Source: Chloroflexota bacterium
Lineage (GTDB): Bacteria > Chloroflexota > Chloroflexia > Thermomicrobiales > UBA6265
Length of the DNA stretch: 22,384 bases
Reading direction: 5' to 3'
NCBI GenBank assembly: GCA_023423795.1
Contig: JAFAEX010000010.1
Span: 1 to 22,384 of the forward strand
Part shown: positions 1 through 8,004 of the stretch, one piece after another
How positions within the stretch are numbered: position 1 is the stretch's first letter
Layout of the letters: each line of letters starts with the position of its first letter
The notes under the pieces: generated by a model
Seen by the model: the letters and a program-made list of their open reading frames with translations, nothing else
What the model was told of the DNA's origin: nothing
The model's database searches: none
Translations under genes and position numbers: made by a program

Positions 1-3
1 CGC

Positions 4-24
4 GGGAGGGCACGGGTCCCTCCC
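4..24. repeat. Short inverted repeat at window edge
   Basis: A 7-bp perfect stem (gggaggg / ccctccc) encloses a 7-nt loop. It lies about 120 bp beyond the 3' end of the minus-strand monooxygenase and could help terminate it, but there is no T-tract. It may equally be a piece of a dispersed intergenic repeat cut by the window edge. Confidence 0.35.
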
Positions 25-144
25 CTACGACCGACGAACGGTTTTCCGCGCCAACCAACCGGATCGTACCCGCGGCGGCGGTCCCCTGTGGACGAGGGTG
101 GGCGGGGCGCTACCCCGGTCGTTGCCAGTCCGGGCCGCGACCGG

Positions 145-1854
145 TCAGGGGGCGTCCTCCGGCAGCAGATCGGGGTGGAAGACGCGGGCGAGGTAGGACC
201 AGAGCGCGGCGGGGCGCGGCGCCGCGTCGCGGAACCCGATGTAGCCGTCCGGTCGGATCAGGATAGCCGCCGCGCCGTCGCCGCCGTAACGGGCGTGGAT
301 TTCGCCGCGGTCGTCCTCCACCGCCGGCACGAGGCGGGTGAGGGCATCGTCGGGCAGGCCGGGCGGCAGCACCACGAACGGACGGACGTACTCGCCGAGG
401 TGGGCGCGGGCATCGGCGGCGAGCGGCGCCAGCGCGCGGGCCGATTCCGCCGGCCGCTCCGGGTCGGCGAGCAGCAGCAGCGTCCAGCCGCCGCCGGCGA
501 TGAGGTCGAAGATCGAGTCTGGCGTCCGCTCGGGCAGGTCGAGGAAGGTCGCCTGCGGCGCGCGATCTCCCGCCCGGGGGACGCCCGGGGCGATCGGCAG
601 CCGCACCGCGCCCGCTTCGTCCACCGACAGCGGCGAGCGTCGGTAGTTGATGCCCAGTTCCGAGACCTGCTCGGCGAACATGCCGCGCGCGCCGGGCAGG
701 GCGGCCAGCCGGGGAATCGCGAAATCGCGCAGGCGGCGCACGGCCGGGCTGGCGGCGGTGATCAGGCGCATCCCGAGGTCGGTGCCGTCCAGCACGCCGC
801 GGGCGACCGGAATCCGCTCCGCCCCGTAGGAGTCGAGCAGGCCGGGGGAAGCGTGGCCGCTGGCCGCCAGCGCGAGTTTCCAGCCGAGGTTGGCTGCGTC
901 CTGGATGCCGGTGTTCATGCCCTGCCCGCCGACGGGGCTGTGGACGTGGGCAGCATCTCCCGCGATGAAGCAGCGCCCCTCGCGGTACCGCTCGGCCATG
1001 CGGCGGCTGATGTGGAAGGTGGACAGCCAGGTCGGGTCGGAGAGGCGGGCGTCCCGGTCGCCGGTCCGCTCGGCGAACAGGCGCTGGAAGAACGCGAGAT
1101 CGACCGGATGGTGGCCGTTGCCGGCGATGCCGTGCTCGTCCCGGGCATCGGTTGGCGCCGGAACGTCGGCGATGACGCGCCACGTGCCGGGTTCGGGCAG
1201 CGGCAGGGTGGCGAAGAGGCCATGCGGGTGCAGCCAGGCGCGGGCCTCGTCGCGCGGCACGTCCCAGTCGATCCGCAGGTCGGCGAGCGCGAATCCCTGC
1301 GGGTAGGCATTGCCGGCGAACGGGATGCCCGCGAGCCGCCGGACCGTCGAGCGGAAGCCGTCGCAGCCGACGACGAAGCGGGCGCGCACCGTTTCCGCGC
1401 CGTCCGGGGCATCCAGCGTGGCGGTTACGCCGCGGTCGTCCTGTTCCAGCCCGACCAGCGCGGTGCGGCGCTCGACCTCGCGGCCAAGGTCGGCGAGCCG
1501 CTCCAGCAGGACGCGTTCGGTGTCGGATTGCGCCATCACGAGCAGGCCGTCATATGACCGGTCCGGCCGCCCGGTGAGCAGGGGAACGCGGGCGACCTGT
1601 TTGCGGCCGTCGTGGACGATCATGGCGCGGACGCGCGAACTGGGCACCAGCGCGCCCGGCGGCACGCCCATGAAGCCGAGCACCTCGATGGTGCGGGCCT
1701 GGGTGCCCAGCGCGCGCGAGGTGCTCGCGGGGCCGTCGTCGGCGTCGATGAGCCGGGAGGCGACGCCACGTCGCGCGAGTTCGACCGCGAGCGCCAGCCC
1801 GACCGGGCCGGCGCCGACGATGAGGACGTCCGTTGCGGATTCGCGGGCGGCCAT
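145..1854 (-). CDS. FAD-dependent monooxygenase, PheA/TfdB (aromatic hydroxylase) type
   Basis: Predicted 569-aa flavoprotein hydroxylase of the p-hydroxybenzoate hydroxylase superfamily. Such enzymes use NAD(P)H and O2 to hydroxylate aromatic or polyketide-like substrates in the cytoplasm. Visible motifs are the N-terminal dinucleotide-binding GAGPVGLALAVELARRG (about residues 15-31), the mid-protein DG motif (VVGCDGFRSTVRRLAG) and the FAD-ribityl GD motif (FIAGDAAHVHSPVGGQGMN). The last 170 or so residues fit the thioredoxin-like C-terminal domain of the PheA/TfdB branch. Length is normal for that branch. The ATG at 1854 follows GGAG with about 6 nt spacing. It is transcribed alone, away from its right-hand neighbour. 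The substrate cannot be read from sequence; drug-inactivating (rifampicin- or tetracycline-type) relatives also exist in this family. Confidence 0.9.
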   Translation of the reverse strand: MAARESATDVLIVGAGPVGLALAVELARRGVASRLIDADDGPASTSRALGTQARTIEVLGFMGVPPGALVPSSRVRAMIVHDGRKQVARVPLLTGRPDRSYDGLLVMAQSDTERVLLERLADLGREVERRTALVGLEQDDRGVTATLDAPDGAETVRARFVVGCDGFRSTVRRLAGIPFAGNAYPQGFALADLRIDWDVPRDEARAWLHPHGLFATLPLPEPGTWRVIADVPAPTDARDEHGIAGNGHHPVDLAFFQRLFAERTGDRDARLSDPTWLSTFHISRRMAERYREGRCFIAGDAAHVHSPVGGQGMNTGIQDAANLGWKLALAASGHASPGLLDSYGAERIPVARGVLDGTDLGMRLITAASPAVRRLRDFAIPRLAALPGARGMFAEQVSELGINYRRSPLSVDEAGAVRLPIAPGVPRAGDRAPQATFLDLPERTPDSIFDLIAGGGWTLLLLADPERPAESARALAPLAADARAHLGEYVRPFVVLPPGLPDDALTRLVPAVEDDRGEIHARYGGDGAAAILIRPDGYIGFRDAAPRPAALWSYLARVFHPDLLPEDAP

Positions 1855-1863
1855 CGATGCTCC

Positions 1864-1890
1864 AGTGCCGAGTGCCGAGTCGAGGAGTTC
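1864..1890. repeat. Short tandem repeat (AGTGCCG heptads plus GAGTCGAG)
   Basis: Two AGTGCCG heptads followed by a GAGTCGAGGAGT stretch lie just upstream of the monooxygenase start. The same units recur at 4554-4577 and 10889-10920, so this is part of a dispersed simple-repeat family. It overlaps the 5' leader of the monooxygenase transcript. Confidence 0.6.
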
Positions 1891-2225
1891 GGTGAGCGTT
1901 GGGTGACGATGCGGCGGCGTGACTGCGGGTAGCCTACACGGGGAGCGGGGCGGGAGGAATGCCGGGCGTGCTATAAGGGCTCGCTTTGGCCGCGCTGGGG
2001 CGGTTGCCTGCTGATGCGGCCACGGGCCGTGCTCAGCCCCGGAGGGGCTTCGTTCCCGTAGCCCGGGGATTCATCCCCGGGCGGGCATGGGCAACCGCCA
2101 TCATCTTCGGGCAACGCCAGCGCAGACCTTCGGGATCATGGGCGCTCGGTACGTCGTCGGAGGTCGAGGGACATTTGCGCCGGTTGGCCTGGGCACCGGG
2201 CCGGCCGGGTCGGGCAGGGGACCTG
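1891..2225. other. Spacer with REP-like palindrome, no gene seen
   Basis: This gap between the divergent monooxygenase and TSUP genes holds no credible gene. An open frame does run through it into the TSUP protein from 1986, but its residues are unlike any transporter N-terminus. It contains an inverted repeat at 2061-2082 and, before that, a segment beginning TGATGCGGCCAC (about 2011) that recurs near 17577 in another spacer. Promoters for the flanking genes must lie here, but I could not identify a convincing -35/-10 pair. Confidence 0.5.
2061..2082. repeat. REP-like palindrome
   Basis: A perfect 9-bp stem (GCCCGGGGA / TCCCCGGGC) surrounds a TTCA loop. A related CCCGGG-cored inverted repeat with the same upstream TGATGCGGCCAC word occurs at 17580-17634. 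This suggests a dispersed extragenic palindromic element rather than a terminator, because it lies between divergent genes. Confidence 0.6.
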
Positions 2226-3062
2226 TTGGACGTTCTCACCACGGTAGAACTCGGTCTGGTGGCGGCGGGGGCCGCCGTGCTCGGTTCCATGCTGGGATTG
2301 GGCGGCGGGGTGTTCCTCGTCCCGATCTTCACCCTCTTTTTCGGGATCGATCCCAAGATCGCGGTCGGCGCGTCGGCGGTGGTGGTCGTCACCAACTCGG
2401 TGGTCGGCTCGGCGGTGCACCTGCGCTCGCGGTTCACCAACCTGCGGCTGGCGATGCTGTTGCAGGTGATGACCGCCACCGGCGCGATCCTCGGCGCGAT
2501 GTACGGCGTCGGCGCGGACCCGCGGGTGATCTACGTCGTTTTCGGGCTGGTGCTGTTGTACGCGGCCGTGTCGATGGGCATCCCGCGTTCCAACCGCAAC
2601 GTGTCGCTCGGGGAGGACCGCCTCCGGCTGGGCGCGGCCTACCACGACCCGGCAACGGGCGCGCCGGTCGCCTACGTGCCGAAGCGGGTCGGGCCGGGCG
2701 TCGGGATCAGCGCCGGGGCGGGCGTGCTGTCGGGCATGCTCGGCGTCGGCGGCGGCGTCGTGATGGTGCCGGTGATGAACCTGCTGATGGGGGTGCCGGT
2801 GAAGGCCGCCGTCGGCACCTCGGCGTTCATGGTCGGGATCACGCAGGTCGCGCCGTCGTTCGTCTACTACGCCAACGGCAAGATCGACCCGCGGGTGGTC
2901 GTCCCGGCCGTCGTCGGGGTCTTCCTCGGCGGGCAGATCGGCGCGCGGCTGACGCGGCGGTTGCGGGCGCAGCGGTTGTCCGCCGTATTCGCGATCGTGC
3001 TGGGGTACCTCGGCATCTCGATGGTGCTGCGCGGGCTCGGTATCCACATCCTGGGGCAATGA
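2226..3062 (+). CDS. TSUP (TauE/SafE) family membrane transporter
   Basis: Predicted 278-aa polytopic membrane protein of the sulfite exporter TauE/SafE family (TSUP), which moves sulfur-containing or organic anions across the cytoplasmic membrane. The two-fold repeat typical of the family is visible. Each half carries a glycine-rich start (GSMLGLGGGVFLVP near residue 20 and GMLGVGGGVVMVP near residue 175) followed by a KxAVGxSA/T segment (KIAVGASAVVV and KAAVGTSAFMV). The start is set at TTG 2226, preceded by AGGGGA. The frame stays open upstream to 1986, but those residues are polar and unlike any TSUP N-terminus. The stop codon overlaps the start of the DUF1634 gene (ATGA), a coupling common for this pair. 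The substrate is unknown. Confidence 0.85.
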   Translation: MDVLTTVELGLVAAGAAVLGSMLGLGGGVFLVPIFTLFFGIDPKIAVGASAVVVVTNSVVGSAVHLRSRFTNLRLAMLLQVMTATGAILGAMYGVGADPRVIYVVFGLVLLYAAVSMGIPRSNRNVSLGEDRLRLGAAYHDPATGAPVAYVPKRVGPGVGISAGAGVLSGMLGVGGGVVMVPVMNLLMGVPVKAAVGTSAFMVGITQVAPSFVYYANGKIDPRVVVPAVVGVFLGGQIGARLTRRLRAQRLSAVFAIVLGYLGISMVLRGLGIHILGQ

Positions 3063-3469
3063 CGATGACGACGCACGAGGCGGATGCCACCCACGCGGCG
3101 ACGGCGGCGGCGATCGAGGCGTCGGACGGGCGGCTGGCGCCGGTCGCGGCGCGGGTCGGCGCGCTGCTCACCTGGATGTTCCGGATCGGCGCGGTGCTGC
3201 TGGTCGCGGGCATCCTGCTGGCGGTGCTGCGCCAGGAGCCTCTGGACGCGACGGTCGATCCGTTGGGACGGGTGCTGCCGGAACTGCTGGCCGGGCACGC
3301 GAGCGGGGTGATCGACCTGGCGATCCTGTGGTTTATGGCCGCGCCGGTGGTGGCGACGATCGTGGTGCTGGCGGGGTTCCTCCGGCTGGGCGACCGCCGC
3401 TACGCGCTGGTGACCGGCGTGGTGCTCCTGGTGCTGGCGGCGAGCATCGCGCGGGCGGTGGCGTCGTAA
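3059..3469 (+). CDS. DUF1634 domain membrane protein
   Basis: Predicted 136-aa small membrane protein with three hydrophobic segments (about residues 34-57, 81-106 and 110-135) after a polar N-terminus. It matches the DUF1634 family in length and in its RIGAVLLVAGILLAVL and LAILWFMAAPVV-like segments. DUF1634 genes are typically found beside TSUP transporters, and here the ATG at 3059 overlaps the TSUP stop, so the two are almost certainly co-translated. It is inferred to be an accessory subunit of that transporter; the biochemical role is not established. Confidence 0.82.
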   Translation: MTMTTHEADATHAATAAAIEASDGRLAPVAARVGALLTWMFRIGAVLLVAGILLAVLRQEPLDATVDPLGRVLPELLAGHASGVIDLAILWFMAAPVVATIVVLAGFLRLGDRRYALVTGVVLLVLAASIARAVAS

Positions 3470-3481
3470 ATGGGGTTGCGA

Positions 3482-3575
3482 GGGCCGGGCTGAGGAGACA
3501 AAGGACCCTGAAGGGCCCTGACGACGGATGCGTTTCGTCGCCCCCTTCAGGGTCCTTTCCTCCTGAGCCCGGCCC
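3482..3575. repeat. Long imperfect hairpin after the TSUP-DUF1634 operon
   Basis: Arms at 3482-3515 and 3543-3575 pair over about 31 positions, with one mismatch and one small bulge. The innermost 16 pairs (AAAGGACCCTGAAGGG with its complement) are perfect. The 27-nt loop can form a small inner stem (GACGA/TCGTC). It starts 12 nt after the DUF1634 stop, so it may terminate that operon or stabilise its mRNA. The arms are much longer than a usual terminator and no T-run follows, so an inserted repeat element is also possible. Confidence 0.75.
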
Positions 3576-3696
3576 TTTGGGGCCGGGTCCGTCGGGATCG
3601 CGACGCTGCGGGATCAATCGGCATTCCCCCGAAATGCGGCATCATGCGCCCACCATCGGTGGAGACGATCGAGCGCACGATATGAGGGGCGAACGA

Positions 3697-4551
3697 ATGA
3701 CCGGCAACGCCGTCGAAACCGTGACCAGCACCAGCGCCGACGACGCGCCGTCGCGGGCCAACCCCGGCGGGCCGGTGGCGGTGATCGTCGCGATGGAGGC
3801 CGAACTGCGGCACCTGACCGACCACTTGGTGGCGGTGGACGAGGTCGTCCACGGCCCGTGGCGGGACCGGCGGATGCGCCACGGCGACCTCGACCTGGTG
3901 GTGCTGTGCTGCGGCATCGGGATGATCAACGCGGCGGCCGGGGCGGAGCACTTGTGCGACCGCTATGCGCCGCGGGCGGTGCTCAACTTCGGCTGCGCGG
4001 GCGCCCATACACGCGACCTGCTGCCGGGTGACGTGGTCGTCGGCAGCGCCACCGTCAACCACGGGGCGTTCCACCTGCTGGCCAGCGGCGAAGCGTACTT
4101 CCCGGACGCGGAGTACCACGTCACCGGGGAGACGGTCGTTTCCAACGAGCGGCCGTGCGACCCGGCGTTGCTCGCGCTGGCGGCGGAGGCTGCCGTGGGC
4201 TACGAGCCGGATGCCTGGCCGCTCCAGTTCGGCTGGCCGGCGGGCATTCCGCACCGGGCGGGGTTGGTTGCCACCGGCGTGGTGTCCTCCGCCGACATCT
4301 GGACCCAGTTCCACGAGCGGATCGACCAATTGCACGCCCGCCATCGCTCGCTGTGCGAGGACATGGAGGCCGCCGCGATCAACCGGGTGTGCGGGCGCTG
4401 GGGCGTGCCGTTCCTGACGGTGAAGGACATCTCGAACAACGAATTCCACGCGGTGTCCGAGTTGCAGGGGGACATCGAGGTGCTGCCGGCGTCGGAGATC
4501 GGGCGGCGGGCGGCCGGGCTGGTGCTGCGGGTGCTGGACCGGATGGGGTAG
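3697..4551 (+). CDS. 5'-methylthioadenosine/S-adenosylhomocysteine nucleosidase family protein
   Basis: Predicted 284-aa member of the PNP/UDP phosphorylase superfamily, closest in style to MTA/SAH nucleosidases, which cleave the glycosidic bond of adenosylated sulfur metabolites in the methionine salvage and SAM recycling pathway. Visible features are the N-terminal VIVAMEAEL with the candidate catalytic Glu34, GIGMINAA (residues 73-80), the NFGCAGA turn (97-103), EDMEAAA (221-227), which binds ribose in relatives, and VKDISNNE with the candidate catalytic Asp244. It carries an extra polar N-terminus of about 25 residues and is longer than the roughly 230-aa bacterial enzymes. The ATG at 3697 has GAGGGG about 7 nt upstream; an in-frame ATG at 3682 lacks a good site. 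A nucleoside phosphorylase or futalosine-type hydrolase specificity cannot be excluded. Confidence 0.82.
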   Translation: MTGNAVETVTSTSADDAPSRANPGGPVAVIVAMEAELRHLTDHLVAVDEVVHGPWRDRRMRHGDLDLVVLCCGIGMINAAAGAEHLCDRYAPRAVLNFGCAGAHTRDLLPGDVVVGSATVNHGAFHLLASGEAYFPDAEYHVTGETVVSNERPCDPALLALAAEAAVGYEPDAWPLQFGWPAGIPHRAGLVATGVVSSADIWTQFHERIDQLHARHRSLCEDMEAAAINRVCGRWGVPFLTVKDISNNEFHAVSELQGDIEVLPASEIGRRAAGLVLRVLDRMG

Positions 4552-4553
4552 GC

Positions 4554-4577
4554 GAGTCGAGGAGTCGAGGAGTCGGG
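4554..4577. repeat. 8-bp tandem repeat (GAGTCGAG x3)
   Basis: Three consecutive copies of GAGTCGAG, the last one GAGTCGGG, begin 2 nt after the nucleosidase stop. The same word appears in the loops of the large inverted repeats at 14799-14883 and 19638-19730, in complementary form (CTCGACTC), and near 1877. Confidence 0.75.
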
Positions 4578-4715
4578 AAGACGGAGCGAATCTGCCGCGG
4601 TGTACCGGAGGGTTCGGGCCGACCCTGAACGGGCGCGGTGGCGTGACAGGTGCATTGCGGCGACGGGTTAGGGGTATGCTGCCCGCGGCATTTCGATCGC
4701 GTGCGAAGGGGTCCC

Positions 4716-6176
4716 GTGTTTTCCGCCCGCGCCAACCAGAAGATCGTCGTCTCCATCGTCTATATCAGCGGCATGCTGATGAACTCGCTCGACTCCACCA
4801 TGGTGAACGTCGCCCTCGCCACGCTGGGGCGGGAGTTCGGCGTGCCGGCGGCGTCGGTCGAGGCGGTCATCATCGCCTACCTCGTCAGCCTCGCGGTGTT
4901 CATCCCGGCGTCGGGGTGGCTGGGCGACCGCTTCGGGACGAAACGGGTGTTCCAGTTCGCGCTGGGCATGTTCACCCTCGCCTCGTTGCTGTGCGGGATG
5001 GCGCAGACCCTCGAACAACTCATCCTGTTCCGCGTGCTGCAAGGCGTCGGCGGCGGGCTGCTGACCCCGGTCGGGATGGCGATGCTGTACCGTACGTTCC
5101 CGCCGGCGGAGCGGGTGGCGGTCAGCCGCATCCTGATGTTCGCGCTGGTGATCGGGCCCGCCACCGGCCCGGTGCTGGGCGGGTTCCTGCTGGAACAGTT
5201 TTCGTGGCGCTGGGCGTTCTGGGTGAAGGTGCCCGTCGGGCTGGCGGCGCTGCTGTTCGGCTGGCTGTTCCTGCGGGAGCATCGCGAACCGAGCGCGGGC
5301 CGCTTCGACCTGCCGGGGTTCCTGCTCGGCGGCGCCGGGCTGGCCACGCTGATGTTCGCCCTCAGTGAAGGTCCGGCACGCGGCTGGACGGACCCCGCGA
5401 TCGCCGTCACCGGGGTGGCGGGCGTGGTGTTGATGACGACGTTCGTCCGCGCCGAACTGCGGTCGCCGGAACCGATGGTGGACTTCGGGCTGTTCCGCAA
5501 CCGGCTGTTCCGGACGACGCTGCTGACCTCGTTCTTCGCCTCCTCGGCGTTCATGGGCGTGCTGTTCCTCGTGCCGCTCTTCCTGCAGGAAGGGCGTGAC
5601 GCGTCGCCGCTGGAAGCCGGGCTGACGACCTTCCCGGAGGCGATCGGGGTCGTCATCTCCACCCAATTGGTGGCGCGCCTCTATCCGAACGTTGGACCGC
5701 GGCGGCTGATGGCCGGCGGCCTGTTCGGGGTGGCGGCGGCGGCGGTGCTGCTGGGAACGGTCGGCTTACTCGCTTCGCCGTGGGTGATTCGTGGACTGAT
5801 GTTCATGCTCGGGGCGGGCATGGCCTACGTGTTCCTGCCGAACCAGGCGGCCGGACTGGCGACGATCACCCGCGAGGACACCGGACGGGCCTCGATGCTG
5901 ACCAGCGTGCAGCGGCAGGTCGGCGCGGCGATCGGCGTGGCGACCGTTTCCAGCGTGCTGGCGATGGCCGACCCGGCGCTGACCCGCGAACTGGCCGACC
6001 CGGCCGACGTGCTGTCGCCGTACCGGGCCGCCTTCTTCGCCGCCGCCGTCTTCGCCGTCCTCGGGGCGGTCATCGCGCTGCGTGTGCCGGACGCCGACGC
6101 GGCGGCGACGATGGTCGCGACCCGCCGCCGCGCCGCCGTCGAGGCGGAGCCGGAGACGGTGCTGGAGGCGGGATAG
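4716..6176 (+). CDS. MFS transporter, DHA2 (EmrB/QacA, 14-TM) family
   Basis: Predicted 486-aa proton-driven drug/metabolite exporter in the cytoplasmic membrane. Family signatures are visible: LDSTMVNVALATLGREFGV in TM1 (motif D1), the loop GDRFGTKRVF (motif A) after TM2, and PATGPVLGGFL in TM5 (motif C of drug:H+ antiporters). Hydrophobic segments continue to a total compatible with 14 TM helices. The start is placed at GTG 4716 with GAAGGGG just upstream; the open frame from 4650 adds an implausible Cys-rich tail. It faces a convergent LLM gene across the hairpin at 6209-6261. Substrate is not deducible. Confidence 0.9.
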   Translation: MFSARANQKIVVSIVYISGMLMNSLDSTMVNVALATLGREFGVPAASVEAVIIAYLVSLAVFIPASGWLGDRFGTKRVFQFALGMFTLASLLCGMAQTLEQLILFRVLQGVGGGLLTPVGMAMLYRTFPPAERVAVSRILMFALVIGPATGPVLGGFLLEQFSWRWAFWVKVPVGLAALLFGWLFLREHREPSAGRFDLPGFLLGGAGLATLMFALSEGPARGWTDPAIAVTGVAGVVLMTTFVRAELRSPEPMVDFGLFRNRLFRTTLLTSFFASSAFMGVLFLVPLFLQEGRDASPLEAGLTTFPEAIGVVISTQLVARLYPNVGPRRLMAGGLFGVAAAAVLLGTVGLLASPWVIRGLMFMLGAGMAYVFLPNQAAGLATITREDTGRASMLTSVQRQVGAAIGVATVSSVLAMADPALTRELADPADVLSPYRAAFFAAAVFAVLGAVIALRVPDADAAATMVATRRRAAVEAEPETVLEAG

Positions 6177-6208
6177 CGAGGGAGTCGTCCCGCTACCCAT
6201 GTCATCCC

Positions 6209-6261
6209 GGCCACGAACGCCGTCATCCCGAGCTTGGCGAGGGATGACGGCGTTCGTGGCC
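6209..6261. terminator. Perfect 21-bp inverted repeat between convergent genes
   Basis: Arms at 6209-6229 and 6241-6261 are exact reverse complements, with an 11-nt loop. Position between the convergent MFS and LLM stops makes a bidirectional terminator role likely. The inner part (CGTCATCCCGAG...CGAGGGATGACG) is the same element found at 14799-14883 and 19638-19730, so it also belongs to a dispersed repeat family. No clear T-run follows on either strand. Confidence 0.8.
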
Positions 6262-6272
6262 GCAACGTTTCC

Positions 6273-7148
6273 CTATCGGGCCGCGCCGACGCCCAGCACC
6301 TTCGCGGCCCGCGCGACGGCGTCGAGGTGCTCGCCTGGCGTGGCGAGGCCGTTGCCCATGGTGGTGAGGCAGAGGTGGGTTGCGCCGAGGTCGCGCCAGC
6401 CGTCCACGAAGGCGAGCCAATCCTCCGGCGTGCCGCGGCCGACGTTCAATTGCGGCTCCAACCCGATGGCATTCGGGTCGCGCCCGGCTGCGGCGGCGTA
6501 TCCGCGCAGGCGCTCGATGGCCGCGCGCATGGTGTCGTTGGGTTCGCGCCACGGGAACCAGCCGTCGCCCATCCGGCCGATGCGGCGCAGGGTGGCTTCG
6601 GCGTAGCCGCCGATCCAGACCGGGATCGGGCGCTGGATGGGGAGCGGATTGATGCCGGCTTCCTCGATCTGCTCCCAGCGGCCGTCGAAGGTGATGGCCG
6701 GGGCCGTCCACAGGGCGCGCAGCAGGGCGATCTGTTCTTCGCAGCGTTCGCCCCGGTTCGAAAAATCCTTGTCCAGCCCCTCGTATTCGACCGCGTTCCA
6801 GCCGACGCCGACGCCTAGCCGCAGCCTACCGCCGCTGAGGAGATCGACCTCGGCCGCCTGCTTGGCGACCAGCGCGGTCTGCCGCTGCGGCAGGATGACG
6901 ACGCCGGTGACGAGTTCCAGCCGCTCGGTGATGGCGGCGAGGTAACCGAAGAGGACGAAGACCTCGTGGAACGGGTCGTCGAGGTCGTAGCCGGTCCAGC
7001 CGGGCCGGTTGCTCGGATCGGCCGAGAGGACGTGGTCGTAGGCGAGGACGTGGGTGAAGCCCAGCCCCTCGACCGCCTGCGCCCAGTCGCGCAGCGCGAC
7101 GGGGTCGTTGCCGAACTCGGTCTGGGGAAACGTGACGCCGATGCGCAT
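6273..7148 (-). CDS. LLM class F420-dependent oxidoreductase
   Basis: Predicted 291-aa TIM-barrel enzyme of the luciferase-like monooxygenase superfamily, probably F420-dependent. Visible features are the N-terminal strand MRIGVTFPQTEFG, YDHVLSADPSN after the second strand, LVTGVVILPQR, the highly conserved LSGGRLRLGVGVGWNAVEYE, and PVWIGGYAEATLRRIGRMGDGWFP near residue 200. Length is typical. The ATG at 7148 sits about 7 nt after AGGAG on the minus strand; an upstream in-frame extension to 7259 would read through a tandem repeat and is rejected. It is co-directional with the methyltransferase, 133 bp downstream of it. Substrate is unknown. Confidence 0.88.
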   Translation of the reverse strand: MRIGVTFPQTEFGNDPVALRDWAQAVEGLGFTHVLAYDHVLSADPSNRPGWTGYDLDDPFHEVFVLFGYLAAITERLELVTGVVILPQRQTALVAKQAAEVDLLSGGRLRLGVGVGWNAVEYEGLDKDFSNRGERCEEQIALLRALWTAPAITFDGRWEQIEEAGINPLPIQRPIPVWIGGYAEATLRRIGRMGDGWFPWREPNDTMRAAIERLRGYAAAAGRDPNAIGLEPQLNVGRGTPEDWLAFVDGWRDLGATHLCLTTMGNGLATPGEHLDAVARAAKVLGVGAAR

Positions 7149-7163
7149 GGTGGCTCCTGAGGC

Positions 7164-7196
7164 GAGAGACGAGAGACGAGAGACGAGAGACGAGAG
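7164..7196. repeat. Heptad tandem repeat (GAGAGAC)n
   Basis: Four exact consecutive GAGAGAC heptads and a partial fifth lie 15 nt upstream of the LLM start codon, in its likely 5' leader. Repeats of this kind resemble the short tandemly repeated heptamers seen in cyanobacteria, but with a different unit. Confidence 0.85.
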
Positions 7197-7281
7197 GCTC
7201 TGGCCCGCGCGTGAGTATGCGTGAGCGGCGGCGGAAACGGTTGGTGCGCCGTCGGCCATCGTTCACGTCCCTCGCCTACCG

Positions 7282-8004
7282 TCAACCGCCTGCCACCGTC
7301 ACGCGGTGGAGCCCGACGACGACGCCGTTCGCGTTGTCCTTCGGGTCGGGCCAGGGGCCGGGGTGGGTGGTGCTTTCGACGTGCCAGCCGAGGTTGCGGA
7401 CGGCGTCGAGCCAGAGTTGGGCGGGAGGGCGGCCGGGTTCGGCGAGCCACAGTAGGCCGCCGGGCGCGACGGTCTCGGCGACGAAGCCCAGCATCGGTTC
7501 GACGTCGCGCGCTTCGTAAAGGACGTCGGCGGCGAGGATGACCGGGAACGGCGCGCCGGCGTCGGCCATGACGGCGGGATCGGGCGAGCGCCAGTTGACG
7601 GCAAAGGCGCGCGGTTCCCGGCCGACGTTGGCGAGGCACGTGGCGCGGCAGAAGGCGAGCGCTTCCGGAAAATAGTCGCAAACGGTCAGGTCGGCCCCGG
7701 CCAGCAGCGCGGCGGCGGCGGTCGTGCCGATGCCGCAGCCGACTTCGAGGACGCGTTGCCCGGCGACCGCCGACGGGTCGCGCAGGATCGCGTCGGCCAG
7801 CGCGACGCCGCTCGGCCACAGTTCGGCCCAGTAGGGAAGGTTCTGCTCGGGGTCGTCGGCCACGCGGTCGAGCAGGTGGTCCATGTCGGTCGGCCGCGTG
7901 AGGGTGAGGGACCGGCCGGACCACGGCAACGCGGCGACCTCGGCCGCCAGCGGGCCGAGGTCGCCGAAGCGCGCCGCGATGTCGCCGGGGTTCGATCCCG
8001 TCAT
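7282..8004 (-). CDS. Class I SAM-dependent methyltransferase (protein-lysine/METTL21-like)
   Basis: Predicted 240-aa Rossmann-fold methyltransferase. Motif I is VLEVGCGIG (residues 85-93), followed by the acidic end of strand 2 (TVCDYFPEA, Asp110) and the motif-IV-like ILAADVLYEARD near residue 150. The segment LPYWAELWPSGVALADAIL before motif I is characteristic of the PrmA/METTL21/ETFB-lysine methyltransferase group, so a protein or small-molecule N-methyltransferase is plausible. Its ATG at 8004 overlaps the final TGA of the upstream PCYCGC gene as ATGA, which implies translational coupling. That coupling only works if the upstream frame is read through its internal TGA. An open frame extends to 8415 but runs antiparallel to nothing useful and overlaps the lipoprotein in another frame. 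Confidence 0.85.
   Translation of the reverse strand: MTGSNPGDIAARFGDLGPLAAEVAALPWSGRSLTLTRPTDMDHLLDRVADDPEQNLPYWAELWPSGVALADAILRDPSAVAGQRVLEVGCGIGTTAAAALLAGADLTVCDYFPEALAFCRATCLANVGREPRAFAVNWRSPDPAVMADAGAPFPVILAADVLYEARDVEPMLGFVAETVAPGGLLWLAEPGRPPAQLWLDAVRNLGWHVESTTHPGPWPDPKDNANGVVVGLHRVTVAGG

Noticed and set aside
88..1557. Long plus-strand open frame opposite the monooxygenase
   Set aside because: The protein is low-complexity Arg/Gly/Ala-rich with no domain; it is the antisense shadow of a clear flavoprotein gene in GC-rich DNA.
1986..2225. N-terminal extension of the TSUP transporter
   Set aside because: It is polar, passes through a REP-like palindrome and has no counterpart in the family; TTG 2226 fits the first membrane segment and has a ribosome site.
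3328..3696. N-terminal extension of the nucleosidase
   Set aside because: It overlaps the DUF1634 gene and the long hairpin; the ATG at 3697 has a good ribosome site.
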